Positions 51,501 through 60,693 of a stretch of 64,000 nt of DNA are shown in pieces. The DNA comes from Helicobacter bilis. GTDB taxonomy: Bacteria > Campylobacterota > Campylobacteria > Campylobacterales > Helicobacteraceae. A program made the translations under genes and the position numbers. The notes under the pieces were generated by a model. The model ran no database searches. It was given only the letters and a program-made list of their open reading frames with translations, and was not told the DNA's origin. The stretch is from positions 2,418,001 to 2,482,000 of the forward strand of contig NZ_CP019645.1 in NCBI RefSeq assembly GCF_001999985.1. The letters are read 5' to 3'. Within the stretch, counting starts at the first letter, position 1. Every line of letters begins with the position of its first letter.

Positions 51501-53223
51501 ACTCTAAAGTCTGTGCTACATTGAGATTGGATTCTGTAATTTGTGTTTGATTAAGATTTGTAATCTCTTGTGTAGTTTGGTTAAAGTCTGTGCTATTAGG
51601 CTGACTTAGCGTTATTGTGCTTTCATTAATACTAGGATTTGTAGTTTTGTATTCTTTCTGTGTGAAGCTCATGTCAAGCGTTTTGTAGTTTGCTTGTGTT
51701 GGCATTTGCTCTATTTTTGGTGTGTTAATCGCTTGGATTTTTATCGTTTTTTTTTGCTCGGTGTGCTGTTGGTTTGGATTTATTTCTGGCTTTGGCGTGT
51801 TTAAATGAGTATTGGTGCTATCCTTTATTTCTGGCTCTTTTATGCGTATAGTAGGGGATTCTTGCGTGATGGTTTTTGGCTGTATTTGGGCTGTGCTATC
51901 TTCCTTAAAAGATTCTAAGATTTTTGGTGTAGTGGGTGTTGCATTATCTTGTGTTGTAATGCCCTCTTTTACGCTAAAAGTCTCTGTTTTTGGCTGCTCT
52001 CTTTCCTGTGTCTTTGGTTTGATTAGATTTGTAGTCTTTACCTCTCGTGGTGGCATATCTGTGGTTTGCCAATCATCTATTGTGGGTAGTATTTTTGGAG
52101 ATTGAGTCTTTGCAAAGCTTTCAAGTGGATTTGCTTCACTCATTTCTTGTTTTAGTCTAAAAGTCATTGGAGAGTCTGTATGAAATGCCTGTTGGTCCTT
52201 TTGCTTTGGATAGAGATTTGCTTTTTGGAATCTTTTTAAAAGTTCTTCATCATTATTTCGCATTTGTGTGCGTGGTGTGTGTGTGATAGGTGAGATATTG
52301 CTATCATCGTATTGCTGATATGAGAGTGTTTGTGTCGTATTTATGTTATTGCTAGGTTTTACTTGAATGCTAAATTCTTTAGAATCTTGTGGTATTTCTT
52401 GTTTGTTTGTTGTTTGTGTGTTGCTTGAGTGCTTATTTTTGTTATGTGCTAGATTCTCATTTTTTGCTAGATTTTGCATATTTGTATCTGTGTAACCATT
52501 GTTGGTATTTGTGCGTGGATATTCATCAAGGGCAGTCTCAAGTAATGGCTCACGATCTATATATTTACTTTTTGTCGTCGTGGCTTTCTCACTTAACTCT
52601 TGATTGACTATCTTTCTCTTTTCCCTTTGTATAGAATCTAATTTAAAATCAGTATATTTTGATTTGAGTTGCTGAAACATTCTCTTTGCAAAATTACTTG
52701 TGGCAGAATAAGCCATTTGCAAACTTCCGCCAAGATAGCCTAAAATAAAAGTCGCTGTGCGTTCAGCAATAAGCAGTAATGCAGTGCTAATACAAATAAA
52801 TGTAAGTATCGCAACCCCAAATAGACCAATATAGGGCGTTAGCACCTCTTGCAAATAGTTGCCAAACTGACCGCTGTGAAATACAAGCGATTGCAAGAGT
52901 AATAGCCCGATAAAAAGCAGTAAATATGCAAAGCTTAACTGAATCTTGCGAAAAGAATAGCTTGTATCATCATGGAATCTATAAATAGGCAATAAAAGCA
53001 AAGGCAAATAAATGTAAGCAAGATAACCAAACATACCGCGATTAAAGTTTGCAAAACTATTGCCAAAGCCACCTATTTTAAAGAAACTATTTGTCAATGC
53101 AGCACCGCTTAAAGCCGCATCAGGCGGGGTATAACCAAAGATAGTTGCTAACCATAAATACAACACACAACAGCTAATGAAAACGAATATATAGATTTTT
53201 TTTATGATAAATCCTTGTTGCAA
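48535..53223 (-). CDS. ftsK: DNA translocase FtsK with a giant disordered linker
   Basis: 1562 aa, far longer than H. pylori FtsK (under 900). N-terminal four-helix membrane domain (about 1-165), a linker of some 900 residues (about 200-1080), motor domain with Walker A TTGSGKSVG (about residue 1260) and Walker B IIIDELADL (about 1360), and a winged-helix gamma domain at the end (SYLQRKLGIGYNKSASLVEA) that reads polar DNA motifs. The linker is a low-complexity S/T/N/Q/E/D mix with recurrent ESN, DSI and QDS words. It acts in chromosome segregation at the septum. The only start consistent with the first helix is a non-ATG codon (TTG at 53223). Confidence 0.92.
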   Translation of the reverse strand: MQQGFIIKKIYIFVFISCCVLYLWLATIFGYTPPDAALSGAALTNSFFKIGGFGNSFANFNRGMFGYLAYIYLPLLLLPIYRFHDDTSYSFRKIQLSFAYLLLFIGLLLLQSLVFHSGQFGNYLQEVLTPYIGLFGVAILTFICISTALLLIAERTATFILGYLGGSLQMAYSATSNFAKRMFQQLKSKYTDFKLDSIQREKRKIVNQELSEKATTTKSKYIDREPLLETALDEYPRTNTNNGYTDTNMQNLAKNENLAHNKNKHSSNTQTTNKQEIPQDSKEFSIQVKPSNNINTTQTLSYQQYDDSNISPITHTPRTQMRNNDEELLKRFQKANLYPKQKDQQAFHTDSPMTFRLKQEMSEANPLESFAKTQSPKILPTIDDWQTTDMPPREVKTTNLIKPKTQEREQPKTETFSVKEGITTQDNATPTTPKILESFKEDSTAQIQPKTITQESPTIRIKEPEIKDSTNTHLNTPKPEINPNQQHTEQKKTIKIQAINTPKIEQMPTQANYKTLDMSFTQKEYKTTNPSINESTITLSQPNSTDFNQTTQEITNLNQTQITESNLNVAQTLESQHIDYTSQQYDLNTQTLQQNTLDSQPSELVLQQDILETNNLQDSPFITPLESTQNNIDYTETTTIIIPPLLDSNEDSRNDFREEFREDFNTQDLVIQDSISKDSSINNSQDSIIIESIPQESTHSLDSTESNHTLQDDIREEIKEIFIEPLESLEAHAQSISQSSQIDSKQTDFISTESNMLNSNKLDTIHIDSIPTESNVSNLNQIESSHTDSIDLLKTNSSVESKQAESIPQDSILIETTQIESNIQTQHTQDFEIKEITQENTEHVENIESSITDSNLTKELKNKDYLQQSTMQDLEQNRTGSKIAQEITPAQQNITINTYTPQMTHSHFPTHTNPTNYFTGIPTHSQAQPMNYIFDSATHTQTSTIKPNVESSTIESNNQQFHNTESNLAQPNNTQSNEIENNTTQHNLAQSNNIESTHTNPTTQPIKIKLYDDTQASRTITHKDIIQNNISTQTKDTAHSFTIKDLVPHIESKTTQITESNDNENREDMIIRQIAQKKEEARQENSILIANHDTNIANLTQSTNLPPFILPPLKLLQEPIAQDSIQDVELDSKIDKMLQIFNAHKIRGDIIATLTGPVVTTFEFRPETHVKVSKILSHKNDLARILKAKSIRIQAPIPGKDVIGIQIPNSKVETIYLREILHSQAFLDSKDPLTIALGKDISGTPIVANLAKLPHLLVAGTTGSGKSVGVNAIILSLLYRNDPDNLKLMMIDPKQVEFAPYEDLPHLITPIINAPNKAIKALQVATIEMDKRYELFSQIKVKNIASYNEKVSIKMPNFVIIIDELADLMITGGKEAEAFIARIAQMGRAAGMHLIIATQRSSVNVITGHIKANLPSRISYRVGSRIDSKVILDEMGAEDLLGNGDGLFTTTNGLMRIHAPWVSEQEVEHIVDFIKAQREPQYDESFLSETKPGAVSGDKFSGDGSLLDKAKEVMMQDNKTSISYLQRKLGIGYNKSASLVEALEKEGFLSPPNSKGERNILV

Positions 53224-53301
53224 AATGTAATTTTTCTGTTAAAATTATAGCAATTTTTTGTCTTAAATGATTTACGATTTTTAGATTGATAAGGAGTTTT
53301 G

Positions 53302-54771
53302 ATGCACGGAAAAATAACGCGCTATACCGCTACGACTGGTTCAGGCGTCATTATGAATGCTTCAAAAAAGATTTTTGAGCTAAAAAAAGATAGTTGGCAT
53401 GATGGCAGAAATCGTCCAGCCGTTGGTATGTATGTGGAATTTAGAACAAATGATGGTGGCATTCAAGTAACCGATGCGCGTGCTTCAAAATATCAATCTT
53501 TTCCGCCTGATGCGCTTATTAGAGAGATAGACTTTTGGAAAAGTAATACTGATGAAGAGTTGCAAAATAAAGAATCTGAATTGCGCGCAAAAGAAGTGCA
53601 AAAGATTTTCGCACAAACAAACTATTTGAAATTAACAGAGATTGAAATCAATCGCAGTGTGCAAGATTGTATCAAGGAATTTTTTGGTACAGAGCTTAGA
53701 AGTGTAGAGTTTTTAAAAGAGCTTGATTTATCAACGCTAACGCCACTTATTAATTTTTCAATTAGCAAAAGATTCTTAAATAAGGCATTAGATCACCTTA
53801 TCTTTTCGGATAGAAAACTCAATATTGATATGTTTGCAGAGTATCACTCAAGGCTTGGCACACTTGAATATTCTCATAACTTTTTTACAAAAAACGAGCT
53901 TAATCCAGAGAGAATCTTTGAAGAAGCATTTCTTGAATATCAGTTTAATTATAAAGGGGCAGTGCGTGCTGCAAATGGCATAAAAGAACGCATTATGCAA
54001 CTTCAAAATAAAATCCGCACAACCGCACATGACCTAAAAATCCTTTATAAACGACTTGAAGCAAAAAAGGGCGATGAAAACGAGATAAAAGAAAAAATCG
54101 CAAGAATGAGGGCAAACTCCGATAAAGCGCATGAAGAGACAAAAACGCTTACAAAAGCACATGAGAATCTAGAGGGGCTATGCAAAAGCTTTGCAGAGAA
54201 AAATCTAAAGATATTTGAAGCCGTGTTTAGAAAAACTATCAATATGCTAAGAGAAAAAACAGAAGAAGCATTGAATGTTACCGCTACACAGCTTGATAAT
54301 CAAATATGGGAACTTGGCATGAAGTCAGTCTCTATACGCAATGTATTTTTCAAGCATGACATTAATGAGCCTTATTGCATGATGACATTCTTAGGACAAA
54401 CGATTAAAAAGCTTGATAAAGGAAAAATTACCGCAGCAAACGAACAGGCTATGTATAAATACTACACAAGCCATCAAAAAAACTATGTCAAAAAGTTTCT
54501 TATTTTAACAAATCAGCCAAAAGTAGAAGTCAATGTAAAAATTGACATTATGAGTCAAAGTAAAAATCATAATGTCGTGATTGCTAAAAAAGATTCACAA
54601 TTTTTTGTCGCTGTAAATAAAGAGAAGTTTGAGGGTATTTATATTGATACAACAGGGTTGGATAAAACCGCCTTGCAACGCATTTTGGCTGACACTAAAG
54701 AATCTAAATATAATAAAGAGGCAAATATCTCACTTATCACAAAAGAACAAATCGCTTCTATGAAAGAATAG
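53302..54771 (+). CDS. Conserved hypothetical protein with a cold-shock-like N-terminus
   Basis: 489 aa. The first about 65 residues (MHGKITRYTATTGSGVIMNA, later VGMYVEFRTNDGG) look like an OB/cold-shock-type module. The middle (about 210-330) is charged and predicted coiled coil (KNKIRTTAHDLKILYKRL; EEALNVTATQLDNQ), and the C-terminal third is alpha/beta. No enzymatic motif seen. AAGGAG precedes the ATG. Divergent from ftsK with 78 bp between. The family occurs in Helicobacter, function unknown to me. Confidence 0.7.
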   Translation: MHGKITRYTATTGSGVIMNASKKIFELKKDSWHDGRNRPAVGMYVEFRTNDGGIQVTDARASKYQSFPPDALIREIDFWKSNTDEELQNKESELRAKEVQKIFAQTNYLKLTEIEINRSVQDCIKEFFGTELRSVEFLKELDLSTLTPLINFSISKRFLNKALDHLIFSDRKLNIDMFAEYHSRLGTLEYSHNFFTKNELNPERIFEEAFLEYQFNYKGAVRAANGIKERIMQLQNKIRTTAHDLKILYKRLEAKKGDENEIKEKIARMRANSDKAHEETKTLTKAHENLEGLCKSFAEKNLKIFEAVFRKTINMLREKTEEALNVTATQLDNQIWELGMKSVSIRNVFFKHDINEPYCMMTFLGQTIKKLDKGKITAANEQAMYKYYTSHQKNYVKKFLILTNQPKVEVNVKIDIMSQSKNHNVVIAKKDSQFFVAVNKEKFEGIYIDTTGLDKTALQRILADTKESKYNKEANISLITKEQIASMKE

Positions 54772-55228
54772 GTTTCTAAGAATAGTTTGAAGGATAGATT
54801 CCAGTCTTTTTTAGGCGAAAATAAGGCAAGAAGTTATAATCTAGAAATTACGATTGTGGGTTGTTAGCTTTTATACAAACTTTTTTTATAAAAATATAGT
54901 TTCATAATATCCGGTAAATGTTGGCATCATCAAGCATATTTTGTGAGTTTATATTCTTCATTAATATCCAAATAGTATTTTAATAATGCGTATTTTTCTC
55001 CATATGAATTAAAAACCTAAATGCTATATTCATAATATCTTATATCACTAAATACATGTTATAGCCCATGTTATAATGTATTTTATTCTTATATTTGGTA
55101 TAACTAAAATATGATAGAATATTCTTCACATATTTTATATCACTACATTATATAAAATATATAATTTAATAACAACTATAAAACAACATGCTACAATGCA
55201 ATTTTATGCTGTAATAAAAAGGGAAATT
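54772..55228. other. AT-rich non-coding stretch
   Basis: 457 bp with no credible frame. It marks the start of the decayed accessory island. Confidence 0.4.
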
Positions 55229-55510
55229 ATGCAAACACTACTACTTTTTCACACGCATTTTGGAAGGATTCTAAAGTCAATAGGGCGTTATTGGAATCTG
55301 CTAAAACACTCTCAAATGTAAAGATTCATAATCTCAGCGAGACTTATAAAGATGGCGTGATAAACGCAGAATCTGAAATGGCGTTACTCAAAGATCCACA
55401 AAAATCATCTTTCAATTTCCGCTGTTTTGGTTTAGCACACCTGCGCTTATGAAAGAGTGGCAAGATAGATCTTTAACGCATATTTTACATGGTAAAGTTT
55501 TTAAAACCAA
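55229..55510 (+). pseudogene. Broken NAD(P)H oxidoreductase (flavodoxin-like fold)
   Basis: Starts normally (ATG 55229 after GGGAAA) as MQTLLLF. It loses one T near 55260; the next frame reads FWKDSKVNRALLESAKTLSN and INAESEMALLKDPQK. It loses one A near 55400, and the third frame reads IFQFPLFWFSTPALMKEWQD, then THILHGKVF before similarity ends. These are the conserved blocks of the KefF/MdaB-like quinone reductase family. The C-terminal half is missing. Confidence 0.82.
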
Positions 55511-56017
55511 TTGTTTTGCCTTTGTCTCGTCCAATGTGTTAAGTTGGTGTTTTCTTGTTATTATCTATCGCCTAAGCAATCACTTCAGCGTTAAGATTTT
55601 CCGCACCAATAAAAATCTTATCATCTCCTTTTTGTGGGCTTATTTCTAGCATTTTATAACTTCTTGTGTATCCACTTTTTGCCTTACTTTTGTTATTTTA
55701 TGTCATCATCTTTTTACATGGATTATCATTAATATATACATCACATTTAATTTTTCTTTATTTTCATCTTTTTATTGAATTGGGTATTCTGCTCTGTAAT
55801 AGTTTAAGTATATTTTCATGTCGTTTAGCTGTTTCAATCATTTTCTAAGAAAGATAGCAATATACAGCAATATAGTGTGTAAGCTGAATAGACACAAACG
55901 ACTTAAATTATATCGAAAAAAGACCGAATTAAAATATAAGCTTATTTATGACTTTTTTAAACAATACTTATTCTAATAAGTATTGTTTAAAAAATATCTT
56001 GGCAAGATAGGTAATTA
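55511..56017. other. Degenerate region with a perfect 20-bp inverted repeat
   Basis: No recognisable gene. At 55953-55994 the arms TTTTTTAAACAATACTTATT and AATAAGTATTGTTTAAAAAA are perfectly complementary with a 2-nt spacer. No T-run follows either arm outside the stem, so it is not a standard terminator. Confidence 0.6.
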
Positions 56018-56161
56018 TCAATTTATCATTGCTTTTACTAACATATCAAAAAATGCATTTTTAACAAAGCGCACCTCCCCCCCCCCCCTGTAAATATGAA
56101 AATGCCAACTTTCAAACAAATTAAAATAATTTTTTAAATACTTATCTACACTCCGCAGAGT
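56018..56161 (-). pseudogene. 3' remnant of a poly-C-tract gene
   Basis: A 47-codon open stretch, SVDKYLKNYFNLFESWHFHI, then Arg-Gly-Gly-Gly encoded by a run of 12 C (56077-56088), then VRFVKNAFFDMLVKAMIN and a stop. No start and no upstream coding sequence. It resembles the tail of a surface-glycan gene carrying a phase-variation tract; the rest has been lost. Confidence 0.5.
56077..56088. repeat. Poly-C tract (C12) in a gene remnant
   Basis: Twelve C, in frame for the minus-strand remnant at 56018-56161; no longer attached to a complete gene. Confidence 0.85.
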
Positions 56162-56252
56162 TTATCTTGACTTTTTTATAAAAAATATTACAATAGCAGT
56201 AGCTTGTTATATGTATCCAATATAGGAACAGAGACACACACAAAGGATACAC

Positions 56253-56768
56253 ATAGCACAGCCAGCTTACATAAAGATTGAAGGTTCTACTCAAGGACTT
56301 ATTTCAAGTGGTGCTTCCACACCAGAAAGTATAGGGAATCGTTACCAATTAGGACACGAAGATGAAATTATGGCTCAAGAAGTCGCTCATATTGTAACCG
56401 TCCCAACAGACCCACAAAGCGGACAGCCAAGCGGACAAAGAGTGTATAAGCCATTTTCTTTTACTTGTTCATTAAATGAGGCTGTTCCACTCCTTTATAA
56501 TGCTCTTACAAATGGAGAAAGATTGCCGATTGTGGAAGTTCATTGGTTTAGGACTTCCACAAGCGGAGGACAGGAGCATTACTTTACAACAAGATTAGAA
56601 GATGCCATCATTACAGATATTAATCTTGTAATGCCTAATGCGCAAGACCAAGACAATAACGACAAAACAGAACTTTTTAAAGTTTCTCTCAATTATAGAA
56701 AAGTGGTTTGGGAGCATATTGCTGCTGGAACAAGTGGGAGTGATGATTGGAGAGAGACAAGGGTCTAG
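56253..56768 (+). CDS. hcp: Type VI secretion tube protein Hcp with ATA in place of the start codon
   Basis: From codon 2 the product reads AQPAYIKIEGSTQGLISSGA, then QLGHEDEIMAQEVAHIVTVP, YKPFSFTCSLNEAVPLLYNA and FKVSLNYRKVVWEHIAAGTS, a full-length Hcp of about 171 aa, the secreted tube subunit of T6SS. The start position (56253-56255) is ATA, correctly spaced after AAGGA. The first in-frame ATG (56370) would remove the first 39 residues, including the first strand of the Hcp barrel. ATG at 56211 is in frame but followed by a stop. So it is either poorly initiated at AUA or inactive. No T6SS structural genes are nearby. Confidence 0.85.
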   Translation: MAQPAYIKIEGSTQGLISSGASTPESIGNRYQLGHEDEIMAQEVAHIVTVPTDPQSGQPSGQRVYKPFSFTCSLNEAVPLLYNALTNGERLPIVEVHWFRTSTSGGQEHYFTTRLEDAIITDINLVMPNAQDQDNNDKTELFKVSLNYRKVVWEHIAAGTSGSDDWRETRV

Positions 56769-56937
56769 CCCCATTGTTTTTATGTGTTTGCGAGGGATTG
56801 CTTTTAGTTTTGCCTACCTTGTAATTACCTTTGGATAAAATTTAAGATAGCTTGAATCTGTGCGGTGTTTATCTGCACGATTGAGCTAAGTGTTTTATGC
56901 CTTGCGGTAAAATGTATTCATCTTAAGGACACCTCCT

Positions 56938-57663
56938 ATGCCCATTCCACTCTTAGAATCTGATAAACTAGAATGTATCCATAAGGGTAAAGTATTATTA
57001 CAATCTAGCATAAGCAATCTACTCTCAATCAATAATGCAGGTGCTATTACTTTACAAGATTTAGCACAAGCTAAGATTCTAGGCTGTCAAAATCAAATCT
57101 TAGGTGTATCTGCTCCTTGCACAAAACTCATAATAAGCATACCAGAATCTATTACTTCCACTCTCCTTGAAGTCAATAAAGAAAAGATTGTTCTAACAGA
57201 ATATATTAATCAAGTCCTAACTGATAAAGGCTCTCCTTTATTCTTACAAGAAAGTCCTAAAGCAAAAGGATTATGTGAAATAGAACAAACACTAGATTCT
57301 AATAATCCACACAATGCTAATACAGAATCTAGCACTGCTATAAATGCAACAAACACAAATGCCAATGCAAAAGATTCTAATATGCAAGATAATGCAACAG
57401 AAAACAACACAAACTTCCAACAAACAAAGCAAATCCAAGAAAAACAAATTTTAGAAATGTATTATTCCTATGGTGAAAATAAGCAAAAGCTAGATTCTAT
57501 ATCCAAACATACAGATGATATAAACCTACATATCATAACGCAAGGATATGAGAATGGAGAGATTGTAGATGTGACATTGGAGTTTCAAGGGGAATCTTTT
57601 CAAACTTCTGCAACTATACAAGATAATCAAGCTATCATTATAAATATTCTCAATAAAGTCTAA
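56938..57663 (+). CDS. PAAR-like (DUF4280-like) T6SS tip-associated protein
   Basis: 241 aa. The N-terminal half, KLECIHKGKVLLQSSISNLL, then LQDLAQAKILGCQNQIL and VSAPCTKLIIS, resembles PAAR-like proteins that cap VgrG spikes (recurrent G-C and P-C-T positions). The middle is a low-complexity Asn/Thr/Ala linker (about 120-160); the end (GYENGEIVDVTLEFQGES) looks like an Ig-like beta domain. Placed between hcp and the amidase effector, it likely loads the effector onto the spike. It is one of the few intact genes of the island. Family call is tentative. Confidence 0.5.
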   Translation: MPIPLLESDKLECIHKGKVLLQSSISNLLSINNAGAITLQDLAQAKILGCQNQILGVSAPCTKLIISIPESITSTLLEVNKEKIVLTEYINQVLTDKGSPLFLQESPKAKGLCEIEQTLDSNNPHNANTESSTAINATNTNANAKDSNMQDNATENNTNFQQTKQIQEKQILEMYYSYGENKQKLDSISKHTDDINLHIITQGYENGEIVDVTLEFQGESFQTSATIQDNQAIIINILNKV

Positions 57664-57673
57664 GGAGGGCAGA

Positions 57674-58447
57674 ATGTCAAATGTCTGCAGAGTAAAATGT
57701 GGCAATATGGAAGCAAGTATTAAGATTCAAAGACCAAGTTTTGATTGTCTAGAAAAGAAGTATAAGGAAATAAGTGAGTTTGACATTAAAATTTATGAAA
57801 AGCGCAAAAAGGATTTATATAATGAATTATATAAATGGGCTAAAAATCAAGGAAAAAGTGATGAATTGGCACACGAATTTGCAAAGAATGAATCTTTGTG
57901 GCTTGTATCAATAGAATTTGCTGAAAAACAAGTGGGCGGGAAAGCAGAAGAGCTATTTAATAGCGATCAAAGAGCATATGTAAATACCTGTGCTTTGCGT
58001 ATTAGCTATGCACTTAATCATAGCACCCACCCCATAAATACTATGGATAAGCAAGTTATAGGAAGGGGTTATCAAGGAAAAGATAAGCAAACTTCTTATT
58101 TAGGTGTCTTTGATATTATTGAGCTTTTAAAATTAAATTGGAAAGAATTGTCTTGGAAGAAATCCACTTACACTCAAATTATAGAAAAGATTAAGTGTGG
58201 TTGTTCTGAAGATTTTTATACAAGTATGAATTCAAAAAAAAGAAAATGAAAACTTTTTCGAAGAATTACAATCTATTCAAAGAAAGGGCATTGTGGCGAT
58301 GATTGGCGCAGATGGATTGCGGCTACAACTTTGTGGAATGGAAACGATTTTGTGGATACAGCACTAGGAGTAAGTGTCGATTTTCTCAATCACCCCACAT
58401 ATATAATACGAGAGTTATATTTTTGGGATTTACTACAAGGAGTTTCT
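57674..58447 (+). pseudogene. tae4: Tae4-type amidase effector, frameshifted
   Basis: MSNVCRVKCGNMEASIKIQR, then RPSFDCLEKKYKEIS and YVNTCALRISYALNHSTHPI (catalytic Cys in NTCALR), match type VI amidase effector 4, which cuts peptidoglycan peptides. The ORF stops at 58249 after an A-run (58233-58240). One base fewer continues as ENFFEELQSIQRKGIVAMI, and a further shift near 58315 gives TTLWNGNDFVDTALGVSVDF, the family's C-terminal region. The expected catalytic His before TLW is not visible. AGGAGGG precedes the ATG. The gene is thus inactive as read. Confidence 0.72.
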
Positions 58448-58810
58448 GTGAAAAAATTTATTTTACAATATTTGGTTATGAGTCATACACTCATATAAGC
58501 TTCAGATTCCTTGGCTATAGCTAACGCAATAACGAATGGGGAGCAAACTTCTATCCTAGCTAAATGGGGATTGCAATATTGTTTGCAATATGATAAGGAA
58601 AATTTATTTAAACCCAATCAATATGGATTTTTGCGCGAAGATGTTGCTTTGGGCAAATTAGATTTACAAAAATATTTTGATGATAAATCTTTTTTTAAAG
58701 AGCCTATGAATACTTATCGTTTTGATAGGTGCTTGAGCTTATATTGGTCAGAAGAGTATCGACTTAAAGTATATCACATAGTCAAAAAATACTGCGAGAT
58801 ATGTGAGTGA
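58448..58810 (+). pseudogene. tai4: Probable Tai4 amidase immunity protein with a nonsense codon
   Basis: GTG 58448 after AAGGAG begins VKKFILQYLVMSHTLI, a short signal-peptide-like stretch, then TAA at 58496, and in the same frame ASDSLAIANAITNGEQTSIL to the end with FDRCLSLYWSEEYRLKV. Position directly after tae4, periplasmic signal and the Cys-Leu-x-x-Tyr end fit Tai4, the periplasmic inhibitor of Tae4. The internal stop would prevent export. The family call rests mostly on context. Confidence 0.5.
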
Positions 58811-60021
58811 AATACTGCGAAATAATTATTTACAAAACAATCAAGTTGCTAGCAATGTTAGCAATATTGTGAGTAGCAATAACAATGGCACAAATCAAAC
58901 AAACACCAATCAAGAACATACTATTACAATAACCAACCAAACACAACAAAATAAAGATAACACCAACACAAATGCTATACAAACACATTCTAGCAATAAC
59001 AAAAGATGCTATTACATTCCATTCCTTAAAGTAGCCTATCCTATTGCAAATGTAAGTTCTGGATTCCACCATACACCAAGAGTTGGATATGAAGTTATAA
59101 TATTTTTCTTAAATAATGATATAGATAAGCCCTATATCAGTGATAATCTCTATAATAAAAGTAATTCTGCCTTGTCTTCTTTGCCCTTAGCTTCTCATTA
59201 AACAAGTTTAATCGCAAGAACTCTTAATGGCTTACAAAGCAATACAAAGGAAGCAGGGACTACAAACTCTCATTACAATCCATTAGAATCCAGATTAAAT
59301 GAAATAACTCTCTCCAACATAAAAGACAACGAAGAAATCTATGTAAGAGCAGAGAAAGACTATAATGAATATATAAAGCATAACTTCTCTCAAAGGATAC
59401 AAAATAATAAAGATTTTCTAGTTTTAGGAAGCTATACAGAATCTATTGCTAAATATCATAAACAAGCAATACTAGGTTTAAAAGATGTCCGAGTTGGTGC
59501 AGAATACCTTGCAAATGTAGCTTTATCTAAAGATACAATAATAGGGCTTATCTCATACCTTAAATGTAGGTGTAGATAATACGCTAAGAGTAGGAAAAGA
59601 TTCTAGCGAATCTATTGGAGGGGATAAGAGTGTGGAGGTGGTGGGGAGTTTTACAGAATCTATACAGGGGGATTCTAGCAAGAATATAAAAGAAAATAGG
59701 AGTGAGGTGGTGGAGAACATTAAGTGTCCATAGTAATCAGAATCCACATGTGAGTGCCAATGATGAGTTAGCCCCCATCTCACAAAACAATCACTTGGTT
59801 TAAGGAGTGATGAGAATTTTATCATCAATACTAAAGACTTATTTGTCACAAGTAAGCAGGATATGAGCTATAATGCTAGCAATAGTATTATGCTTTGTGT
59901 TGGGGATTCTTCAAGTATTGAGATACATAGAAATTCTATAAGACTTAAGATAAAATACAATGAACTGATCTTAGATGAAAGCAGATTGCATATCAATACA
60001 AAAAATGGAAATAAAAAATGA
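58803..60021 (+). pseudogene. vgrG: VgrG (TssI) C-terminal remnant, 5'-truncated and frameshifted
   Basis: Only the later part of a T6SS spike protein: an Asn/Thr-rich linker, then YYIPFLKVAYPIANVSSGFH, HTPRVGYEVIIFFLNND, and KPYISDNLYNKSN (OB-fold/gp5 region). A stop TAA at 59199 interrupts LASH-TSLIARTLNGLQ (probably once CAA). An inserted base near 59552 shifts the needle repeat (HTLNVGVDNTLRVGKDSSES), and further breaks follow before SDENFIINTKDLFVTSKQ. The N-terminal 400 or so residues are absent, replaced by the end of the immunity gene. It ends with an ATGA overlap to the next gene. Confidence 0.8.
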
Positions 60022-60691
60022 ATCTCTCCCTCCAACTCAAAGACTACAAAGCCTCCAAGACTCTAGCTAATAAACAAATCCAACTCACTAATATAGATTC
60101 TAAACAAACCTATACACAAACAACAGATTCTAGAGGGTATGTAAGCTTTAGTAAGAGTCTAAAAAATGATAGAGAATCTAAGCATGAAACAATACAAACA
60201 GAATCCACAAGGCTAGAATCTAAAAGAGATTCTAAAAACAAAAAAAATGAAGTGAGATTAGATTCTAATGGTGATGAGATTGTGTGGAGCATATTTTTTG
60301 GATTTAGCATTTATCATATTTATAATACTTTATTTGGAACGGTTTGCTTTTATGTTGCAAATAGTGGTATAGGCTTTGAGCGTAGAAGGCTATTTGGAAT
60401 CCAAAAAAAATTAAATTTGGAGAAGTTGAAGTAAGTATAGGAGAATATGAAGTCTTTGTTTTATGTAATCACAACGAAATCTTTATTGCCCCCTTTAATT
60501 CAAAAGGTTGGTATAGGCGAAAAAATACTTATCGCTTACATTTTTTAATTTTTTTCTTAAATGATGATGAGAAAATTTATGAGATATGGGATTTTATAAG
60601 AAAAAAGAGTAAAATAGCCTTAGAATCTAAAAGCATTGATACTCATTCTATGAACCTTAATATGTTTTTTATTTGTTTTATTAAGGAATAA
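60018..60691 (+). pseudogene. VgrG-linked adaptor or effector-like protein, frameshifted
   Basis: MNLSLQLKDYKASKTLANKQ followed by TQTTDSRGYVSFSKSLK suggests an Ig-like/carboxypeptidase-regulatory-like domain, common in proteins coded after vgrG. A hydrophobic stretch (FFGFSIYHIYNTLFG) comes at about 97-111. At the A8 run (60403-60410) the frame breaks: the current ORF stops at 60434, whereas one more A would continue KFGEVEVSIGEYEVFVLCNH to 60691 (about 224 aa). Function unknown. Confidence 0.55.
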
Positions 60692-60693
60692 CC

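Noticed and set aside
50200-52400. Dense short repeats resembling a CRISPR or minisatellite array
   Set aside because: The repeats are coding words within the ftsK linker, of irregular spacing and without conserved repeat units.
56370-56768. Short Hcp starting at ATG 56370
   Set aside because: The 39 codons before it encode the conserved Hcp N-terminus in the same frame with a good ribosome site, so the original start is at 56253.
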